Of a DNA stretch of 64,000 bases, positions 56,415 through 64,000 are shown piece by piece. The first letter of the stretch is position 1; every line of letters starts with the position of its first letter. The position numbers and the translations under genes were made by a program. This DNA comes from Ceratothoa steindachneri (taxonomy: Eukaryota; Arthropoda; Malacostraca; Isopoda; Cymothoidae). The notes beneath the pieces are model-generated. The model saw only the letters and a program-made list of their open reading frames with translations. It made no database searches and had not been told where the DNA came from. The stretch lies in contig OZ018333.1 of NCBI GenBank assembly GCA_963969495.1, forward strand, positions 89,147,865 to 89,211,864, read 5' to 3'.

Positions 56415-57256
56415 TCAATGTGCACGCACTCGCCCCGAGTACAAAGGACAGGCGGTAGCGACCCCGCCTATCCCGGTACTGGGACATGTAACATGTGCGA
56501 AGATCACCCAGACTGGGACATTCGACAAGAATGTGCCGAACAGTCTGGGGGACGACGCAGGCGAGCGCTCAATCAAATAGCGATGCGTCACACGAGTGTG
56601 TCCGATTTGGAGACGACAGAAAGCGACCTGAAGCCGTCCCATCTTCTTTGCCAAGCAGTCCCAAGAGCTGCCCGTATTCCTGCCATGTAGTTGGTGTGAG
56701 AAAGAGCAAAACGCTGGTCCGGTCACAAAGGCCTCGCGGACTCTTTGGCGCCCTCATCAACGCGCTCATTCCCCGCAATTCCTACATGTCCAGGAACCCA
56801 GCAGAAGAAAATCTCGACATCTGCCCGGCTCGCCAAAACCGTGGCGTCACGGATATCGCGAACCAGGGGATGCGGAGATTCCAATGCCCCGAGAGCACTC
56901 AGGGCGCTTTGTGAGTCGCTATAGATCATAATCCGGTCTCCGAAACGGGCACGTCGCGTAATCTCCCGTACCGAGTGGTGTATTGCCACCAGCTCGGCCG
57001 TGAAGACAGACGCAGCGGCTGGCAGAGCCCCGCTGACTTAAAACAGAGGGGATGCGGCGTGGAAGCCAACCCTCTCTTGGGGCTTTGAGACATCCGTATA
57101 CACTGGCACGGTTCCAGCGTGACACGAGGTGTGCTCCAGAAAGGTCGAACGCAATACTCCCGGCGCCGTACAAGCTTTGGGAGCAGAGGCGTGGCGACAA
57201 ATAGCCAAATGTGGTACCCTCCAGGGTGGCGTCCTGGGCAGAACCAGGGGCACCAC
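56415..57256 (-). pseudogene. A10 RNase H
   Basis: VYTDVSKPQERVGFHA (57256 frame; the Gly of YTDGS is changed to Val), YSDSQSALSALGALESP and WVPGHVGIAGNERVDE (56989-56723), then a deletion that removes the region before the terminal LQIGHTRVTHRYL segment (56726-56415). Three frames are needed, so it is dead. Confidence 0.7.
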
Positions 57257-57273
57257 CGGCCCGAGAGCTATAT

Positions 57274-58639
57274 CTACCTCTCGAAGGAGTTTCCTGGCCC
57301 TAAACCCAAAGAGCTTAGGGTATGACTGGCGTCTCTCGGCGGCATAGGCACCATAGAGATCAGCTGCGGATGCAGTGCGAGCTGTTCGCGAATGAGGGAG
57401 GCACCGGGCTCACGCGTACCGGCGAGTGATGCACTGCACGCGGCGCACAGCGAGTGGCATCTCGCCAGCATCGACCAACAGGCTCTCAATGTGGGAAGTG
57501 CGGAAGGCACGGGTCGCAAGGCGAAGGCCGGTGTAGTGGATCGAATCAACCTTCCGCAATAAACGCTCGGCTGCGGATGCATAAAACTCGCCTCCGTAGT
57601 CGAGCTTCGAACGAACAAAGGATCGAAAAAATAGTAGGGCAGTAGCCCTATCAGCGCCCCAAGCGCTGAACGTCACGGAACGGAGAATGTCCATGGAGCG
57701 GGTACAAGAGACCCTAAGGCTGCGAATATTAACCTCCCAGGTGAGGCGTCGGTCGAATACAAGACCAAGGAAACGGTGCAATTCCACCACATCCATGCGC
57801 ACCTCATTAAGATACAATTCTTTCGGCAGCACCGAGATGATGCCGTTGATGCTCAATGAAAAGAGTGTGACACTGAGGACGCTACCCTGTGGGATAACCT
57901 CTTCCTGCTCCTTTGGACCGGAGAGGGCTCCCCCCACCCGTACGCGGATCGAAGATCTCGCAAAAATTCAGATATAAACATTGGGAGGCGTCCCCTCGCC
58001 CCCATCGTGTGGAGAGTCTCCATGCTACCGTATCGCCATGCGGTATCATAGGACTTCCCCAGATCGAAAAACACCGTGGCGTAGTGCTGTCTACGAAGGA
58101 AAGCCTCGCAGACGGCATTTTCCAGTCGGAGCAGAGCATCCGACGTGGAGTGGAACTTGCGGAAGACGCACTGTGCGGAAGACAGATGGCCTGCGCTGTC
58201 CAGGAAAAAGGCTAATCTAACATTTACCAATTTCTCCATCAACTTGCACACGCAAGAGGTTAGAGAGATTGGCCGGAAAACGGTCGGAGTAGAGTGATTT
58301 CTCCCCGGTTTGCGAAAGGCGAGCACAGTAGCGATTCTCCAGGAGTTTGGGAGAAGACCTTCCACCCAGATCCTGTTGAACAAATCTAACAGAAAGGCCA
58401 TGCCTCGCTCACCTAAGTGTCGAAGCATGGCGTACGGGACATCGTAGGACCATGGGCGGTGTCCGCGCACTAAGCGAGAGCGGAATACCACTCACTCACT
58501 TTAAACTTGTCGTTGAAGGGTTCTCCGCCTCTGGAGGTAAAGTCCAGCCTGCGGCCTTCCGCGACATCACGACGTGCATTGAATGCTGGCGGAGCAGCAT
58601 CACGGCTAGAGAATGCGGAAAAAGCGGTCGCTAAGGATT
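57274..58639 (-). pseudogene. A10 reverse transcriptase, catalytic core deleted
   Basis: 58491-57853 (212 codons) runs from DVPYAMLRHLGERGM to VFFDLGKSYDTAWRYG and the GGxPSPVQRS segment. 57937-57410 (175 codons) joins GSVLSVTLFSLSINGIISVL directly to LYLNEVRMDVVELHRFLGLVFD, so the whole YVDD-containing block (about 240 bp) is missing near 57815. The C-terminal RT and linker follow. Confidence 0.75.
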
Positions 58640-59990
58640 CCGCCACGAACGCGGTATCCGAGATTGCGGTCCCATTCTCCTGGAGGACGGGAGGAAGGTC
58701 CTGCGACAAATTGCCCCCGAATCCTTGACTCGCTTCCACACCTCAGCTAAAGGGGTCTTCCCGTTAAGTGAAGACACGTATGCCCGCCAAGAAGAGCGGC
58801 GGGCGTGCTTCGAAATATACCGGAACCTAGCCCTAGCCCGACGAAATTCAGCGACAGTGAAATCGTTCGGGCGGCGCTTATAGCGCATGTAGGCATAACG
58901 CTTCTGTTTCAGGCCAGTCTTACACTCGGCAGACCACCATGGGAGTGGTTGGCGTGCAAAACGGTCAGACGTCCGAGGAATAGTAGTCAGGCCCACGGCG
59001 ATGAGGTTGCCGGAAAAGAACTCAACGGCCTCATCTACCGACCTAAAATCCTGAAATGCAGGCCACCGCGCCAAGCACCACCGAGGTGGTCTCTCAGGCG
59101 GCAGTTCCCCTGAAAATGATATTTGAATGGGAAAGTGATCACTACCATGAAGGTCATTGACCACCCCCCCCCCCAATCAAAATCAGGCTGTGCATCCGAA
59201 GAGCACAAAGATAGGTCAAGGCAAGAAAATGAAGCGGTTGTCGGACAGTGATGCGTAAACTCATCCACGTTTAGGACACCCATCTCAAGCTCTTTGATCA
59301 GATCAGCAAAGACTTGTCCCCTGGTATTTATGGAGTAATCTCCCCAGAGAGGATGCCTGCCGTTCAGATCTCCAAGCAAGAGATAGGGCTTCGGCAACCG
59401 TGCCACGACGCGGCAGAAGTCCCCCGCGTCGAAGTCAGCTGACGGTGGAATGTACCTAGAAATGATAGTATACCTCCTATCCAGGTGCAGCTGCACAGCC
59501 ACTGCCTGAAAGGAGGTATCTAGAAAGAAAGAAAGAACGGAGACATCATGCCGTGTAAACCGCGCATCCCCCAACCCGGCCATCCCGCGGTGGTTGGGTC
59601 GCAAGACCCTTATACCCCGGGAGGGCAGGCAGGGGGCACGCGCCTAGCATGGTCTCCTGCAAAAAGATAGCTAACGGGAAATGGGACGAGACGAGCCTCC
59701 GCAGCTCCTTCCAGTTGGCCCGGAGTCCACGGCAATTCCATTGAAGGATTATGCCCTCCAGGCCTAGCGCGGAGGAGACGCGGGGGCCCGCCTCGAACTG
59801 AAGACCCTCACGGGAATGGCCGTACGCTTCCCGGGAGCTGTTGGCCGGACAAAGCGCTGAAGGCGCTGTCGCCTTCGAGGACTTATTGGGGGAGGTTGAG
59901 CTCGCCATGCGAGTCTTTTCCTCCCTCCGCCTCGAAACCTTAGGCGGGCGTTGGGGCTTCGGTAGAGGAGGGCCCTCTTTTCGAGGAACC
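58631..59990 (-). pseudogene. A10 endonuclease
   Basis: 59992-59546 carries ORF1 tail residues, then LQWNCRGLRANWKELRRL, LQETMLGACPLPALPG and YKGLA. 59604-59035 has VSVLSFFLDTSFQAVAV, GDLNGRHPLWGDYS, LDLSLCSSDAQPDFDW and then a frame change caused by a long G run (59162-59173 on the plus strand is all C). 59176-58631 has NDLHGSDHFPIQISF and the RT leader. Only two frame changes spoil an otherwise complete nickase. Confidence 0.75.
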
Positions 59991-62189
59991 ACCGTCTCCG
60001 AGCCACTCGCTCCACCTCGGGGCGTGGGCGAAGGAGCTGTCCCTCCTTTCGGGGGACAGCTTTAGGAACCCCCGGAAGATGGCCTAGCGACCATCTTCAG
60101 GTGGGTTGCCTCCTGTGAGTCTAACGACTCGGTCGAGGCCGTTTCGCCTTACGGGAAACGGTCACGGTGGGGGAAGAGGGGGGAGCCCTGGTTTTAGCCG
60201 GGGCAGGGTATAAACCCTTTTTGCTGCCAGCTTTACCAGGGAAGCGCCCGGGATGGGTAGAGCCCACAGAAGGGCTCCGAATGGGCACGGAAACAACCGT
60301 GCTCGTTGGCCTGGATAGGCAGGAGCAGAGGGTGCCTTTCTAACTACTGAGGCATATGACGTCCCAGGCAGAGCCAGGCCCGCCAGGACCAAGTCCTTAG
60401 CCTCGCGAAATGCGAGTCTATCCTGGGCCTGAACAGCCAGGATTTCTTTCTTAAGGAGATATGCACCACATTGCTTGGAAGAAGCAGGGTGCGGCTCTCC
60501 GCAATTGAGACACTTGGCCACACACGATTTGGACTTATCGTGTGCGACCTAGGAGCAATTTACACAGACTTCGGGTGACCCCGACTTTGCACGTCTACAT
60601 GAGCGATTCGTATGGCCGAAGTGGTGACAGTAATAGCACCGCCGCGGCAGTGGCACAAATGCCTTCACGCGGTAGCGGTACCAACCAGCACGCACCGACT
60701 CAGGGAGCTTGTCACCGTCGAACGTGACGAAGAGTGTAGGGGTGGGTCTCGAGGCCCCTCCCTGGTTTCTTATGACACGTTTGACCTTGATCGCCCCATG
60801 GTTGGCCAGCTCTAGGGTGATGTCCTCAATGGAGTAGTTAACGAGTTCCCTCGCATAAACTACTCCTTTCACAAAGTTCATGGTAGAGTGCGGCGTCACA
60901 CTCACCAGGGTGCCATGGAGTATCCGAAAAGCACTTATCTTGGCCGCCTCGGCGGGATTCGCCGCATTCGCCAGAAGGCTCCCGTCCGAGAAACGGGTTA
61001 CCTTCGGCTCTCTACCAATTTCACTAGCTTATCCTCTCCTCTGATGGATCATGTTGCGAAAAACGAGGACGCGTTTGAAGCCAGCGGGCTCGAAAACGCC
61101 AGGTAACTTCTGAATGACGGGCCCCAATGTCATCGAGGCTCCGCCCTGTGCACTCTTGGTATTAGTCTTAGTCAGGGGCTCCGCAACCGGGGGGGCAGAG
61201 GGGGCGGATGTGCCGATCATAGCTTGGTTGCTTGCCAGAGTGGCAGCAGACACATCCGTCCCCGCAGCCCCTGCGGATGGAGAGGAGCCCCGAGTCTTTG
61301 TAGTCTTTTTCTTTCTTGGAGAGGAGGGCGGGGAATGAACCCGCTTCTCACCTCCGCCGGCAGAAGCCCCCATGCCAGATGGGCCGGCCTCGGCCAGGTC
61401 CCTCTCCGAAATGGAGAAGGTCCTGGTAGTCGTAGGGGCACCTGTCGGAGGAGATCCCTCTCCTCCTTATGCTGCCTCGGAGCCCTCAGCCGTTTGAGGA
61501 GGACCCTGCATAGGGGCGGATTCGGATTCGGTGCTTGGCGCCGAGCCCGGATTCCCCCCCATGGAAGGCCCTACCGTCTGAGGCTGGGTCTCTTCAGGGC
61601 CTTAGTCTATCACAGGAGGGGCCTCCAGTTGGCCATCCCCTCCCAGGACATCGCAGGTCCCCTTGGCAGCATCAAGAGTCTTTTGTCGGGAGGCACAGGA
61701 CTTAACCCCGGCAAGGTTTAATATTCTTGCCAGCAGGTCTTTTGAGGGAAGCGGCCGAAGGGGCCTGGCTTACCTCTCCCCCCTAAGAGGGTTTGCCCTA
61801 CCGAGCCGCTCCGATGGGGAGCGACCGGTTAAGGGCTGCCTGCTGGCTTTCTTGGCAGTCCCCTTGGAAAGAAAAGAGGGGACTGCCGCTAGAAAAAAGG
61901 AGGTGCCCGAAAGCACCTCCAGAGAAGGGGGTGAGGGGGATTCCCCTGCACCCGTAGGTGAAGGATAGGAGTAAGCCTCCTCTCCTGTTAGAGAAATATG
62001 GAGGGTCCCCTGCGCAAGCACAGGGAAGGGGAACTTCATTTTTTTGCTGGAGCTGCCCGAGGGCGGCTCCGTCGAAGTTTCTGGGGAAGTTAGGGGTTGA
62101 GTTTTTTTTTTTATCTTCATCATTGGGCTCGGTGACCCTCTTTTTTTACACGGAATGCAATCGCGCACACCTCTCGCAGTAGCCCACAC
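59760..62189 (-). pseudogene. A10 ORF1
   Basis: N-terminal part 62189-61770 (MWATARGVRDCIPCKKRGS, then the usual Pro/Ser-rich start), 61441-61029 (Lys-rich stretch shortened to RKKKTTKTRGS), RRM-like and first knuckle 60905-60549, later knuckles 60521-60162, tail to 59760. A deletion near 61058 removes the STDGTMLAKG segment. Confidence 0.7.
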
Positions 62190-62398
62190 TGTGAGAGGTG
62201 CTTACAAGCCCAGCAGAGCCAGGCACCACCATTTGGGACCACCCCTCCCGCCTGGTGGCCTGGCAATCCATCGGCATAACGGCTCCACCTTAGACACGAG
62301 TAAAATATATAGATGGTGAAGAGGAGAGGAAAAGGGCCGTGAGGAAGGTATGGGTGGGGATGAAGCAGGTTGTTAAAAACAAGCCACCCAAGACCAGA

Positions 62399-62438
62399 TT
62401 TTTTTTTTTTTTTTAATTAAGGGGCTATCTGGCGACTT
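62399..62438 (-). mobile_element. Micro-insertion: 24 bp of family A 3' end plus poly-A
   Basis: A T run (62399-62414) followed by AATTAAGGGGCTATCTGGCGACTT, the last 24 bases of a family A 3' end, sits in the A10 5' UTR. It is flanked by a 12-bp near-duplication, CCCAAGACCAGA (62387-62398) and CCCCAGACCGGA (62439-62450). Uninterrupted copies (8890-8910) have this sequence once. It is an extreme 5'-truncated insertion. Confidence 0.8.
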
Positions 62439-62691
62439 CCCCAGACCGGAGCTCTGGGGTTAGGGAACATTGTCCCCCACCCCCTTAGCCCCGATGAGGG
62501 ACGGTTGGCTGAGGGGAAGGTCAGCATCTACCCTGTGAAATTAGAGGGTGACCAGAGAAAGTTGTGGGAGAGGTTGTATGAAAAGCGAGAAAACAAGTGT
62601 TTTGAGGAAGAAGAAGAGGCTAAGCTTGGGTCGGAAGGGGTGCTGAGACCCGTCAGCACGGCGGCCAGGATGGCAAATCGCCGCGCCCCTT

Positions 62692-64000
62692 CAGGTTCTA
62701 CGAAGGAAAGCCTCGCAGACGGCATTCTCCAGTCGAAGAAGAACATCCGACATGGAGTCAAACTTGTAGAAGCCGACCTGTCAGAAGACAGATGGCCTCC
62801 GCTCTCCAGGAAAAAGGCTAATCTAACATTTACCAATTTCTCCATCAACTTGCACACGCAAGAGGTTAGAGAGATTGGGTGGAAACCGGTCAGAGTAGAG
62901 TGATCTCTCCCCAGTTGGCAAAAAGGCAAGCACAGTAGCGATTCGCCAGGAGGCTGGGAGAAGACCCTCCACCCAGATCCTGTTGAACAAATCTAACAGA
63001 AAGGCGATGCCTAGCTCACCCAGGTGTCGAAGCATAGCGTACGGAACATCGTCCGGACTATGGGCGGTGTCCGCGCACGAAGCGAAAGCGGAGCGCAACT
63101 CACTCACAGTAAACTTGTCGTTGAAGGGTTCTCCGCCTCTGGAGGTAAAGTCCAGCCGGCAGTCGCTAAGGATTCCGCCACGGACGCGGGGTCCGAGATT
63201 GCGGTCCCATTCTCCTGGAGGACGGGAGGAAGGTCCTGCGACAACTTGCCCCGAATCCTTCCACACCTCTGCTAAAGGGGTCTTCCCGTTAAGTGAAGAC
63301 ACGTATGCCCGCCAAGAAGAGCGGCGGGCGTGCTTCGAAATATACCGGAACCTAGCCCTAGCCCGACGAAATTCAGCGACAGTGAAATCGTTCGGGCGGC
63401 GCTTATAGCGCATGTAGGCAAAACGCTTCTGTTTGAGGGCCGTCTCACACTCGGACGACCACCATGGGAGTGGTCGGCGTGCAAAACGGCCAGACGTCCT
63501 AGGAATAGTAAGTCAGGCCCACGGCGATGAGGTTGCCGGAGAAGAACTCAACGGCCTCATCTACCGACCTAAACTCCTCGACTGAGATAGAGAATTCAGT
63601 CATTTCCTGAAATGCAGGCCACCGCGCCCGCGCAAAGCACCACCGAAGTTGGCTCTCAGGCGGCAGTTGCCCTGAAAATGGTATTTGAATGGGAAAGTGA
63701 TCACTACCATGGAGGTCATCGACCACCCCCCGAATCAAAATCAGGCTGTGCATCAGAAGAACACAAAGATAGATCAAGGCAAGAAAATGAAGCGGTTGTC
63801 GGACAGTGATGCGTAAACTCATCCACGTTTGTGACACCCATCTTAAGCTCTTCGATCAGATCGGCAAGGACTTGTCCCTTGGGATTTATTGAGTAATCTC
63901 CCCAGAGAGGATGCCTGCCGTTCAGATCTCCAAGCAAGAGAAAGGGCCTCGGCAACCGTGCTACGACGCGGCGGAAGTCCCCCGCGTCGAAGTCAGCTGA
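62692..64000 (-). mobile_element. A11: family A copy running off the right edge
   Basis: Starts in mid RT (STSDALL-like region, plus strand from TCTACGAAGG) and continues upstream on the element: RT start (63413-62823; ELRSAFASCADTAHSPDDV, FNRIWVEGLLPASWR), RT leader (KQKRFAYMRYKRRPN region), and endonuclease end (63955-63499; GDLNGRHPLWGDYS, GVVDDLHGSDHFPIQI). An internal deletion of about 80 bp lies near 63160 and another of 8 bp near 63258. Its 3' part is absent at the junction with A10. Confidence 0.8.

Larger units (their letters stand above)
56196..62691 (-). mobile_element. A10: near full-length family A copy with a micro-insertion
   Basis: T run 56196-56205, hairpin 56219-56247, short 3' UTR, RNase H (57256-56415), RT (58639-57274), endonuclease (59990-58631), ORF1 (62189-59760) and 5' UTR ending at about 62691 with the family 5' end. 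Several internal deletions: RNase H near 56630, RT/YVDD region near 57815, ORF1 near 60040 and 61058. No target duplication is visible: the left flank is A9 ORF1 and the right flank is the RT of A11. Confidence 0.8.

Noticed and set aside
56180..62710. Target-site duplication for A10
   Set aside because: Only scattered single-base matches exist between the two flanks, no better than chance.

Overview
This is eukaryotic DNA with no bacterial-style genes or operons. I infer an arthropod, with a weak lean to decapod crustacean. The grounds are intron-containing C2H2 zinc-finger coding sequence, APE-type non-LTR retrotransposons with a zinc-knuckle ORF1 and an RNase H, Tc1 and hAT remnants, a Ty3/Gypsy-like LTR element and long (TA)n tracts. 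The sequence alone does not fix the species.

Host gene (minus strand). Three pieces look like exons of one gene: a 159-bp exon at 53169-53327, a paralogous 159-bp exon at 14970-15128, and a C2H2 zinc-finger exon at 1-224 that runs off the left edge. Each has a good acceptor, each internal exon has a good donor, and all visible junctions are phase 0. If they belong together, nearly all of the window is intron of one minus-strand zinc-finger gene, filled with transposable elements.

Transposon pile (minus strand). One non-LTR family, here called family A (about 6.3-7 kb: ORF1 with CCHC knuckles; ORF2 with APE endonuclease, reverse transcriptase and RNase H; 3' hairpin and poly-A), occurs in about a dozen copies, all on the minus strand. 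The copies are nested: A2 (2839-9157) sits in element B, which sits in a decayed arthropod gene-like sequence X with a perfect 15-bp target duplication. A4 (15580-22311) sits in the older copy A3. A6 (30757-37719, full length) sits in A5 with a perfect 16-bp duplication, and A5 sits in element D. On the right, A9, A10 and A11 abut through junctions that are not simple insertions. Every copy is broken; A6 even has a stop codon at the Tyr of its YVDD active site.

LTR retrotransposon (plus strand, 41976-51457). About 1.05-kb LTRs are bounded by a 4-bp ATGT duplication. Inside are a tRNA-Lys-type primer site, a gag interrupted by a third LTR of another subfamily, a Gag end with five CCHC knuckles, a canonical -1 slippery heptamer directly before the gag stop, and a pol whose order is protease, RT, RNase H, OTU-like domain, second retropepsin-like domain, DD35E integrase and C-terminal extension. 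The OTU-like and second protease modules are the most unusual content here.

Other remnants: a Tc1/mariner transposase (10.7-11.6 kb), a hAT transposase with splice signals (11.9-12.7 kb), a second hAT end and transposase tail inside A7 (39.8-40.45 kb), a CR1-like RT on the plus strand (52.0-52.9 kb) and a tRNA-like A/B-box sequence (53.7 kb). The remaining stretches are AT-rich with no gene that I can support.
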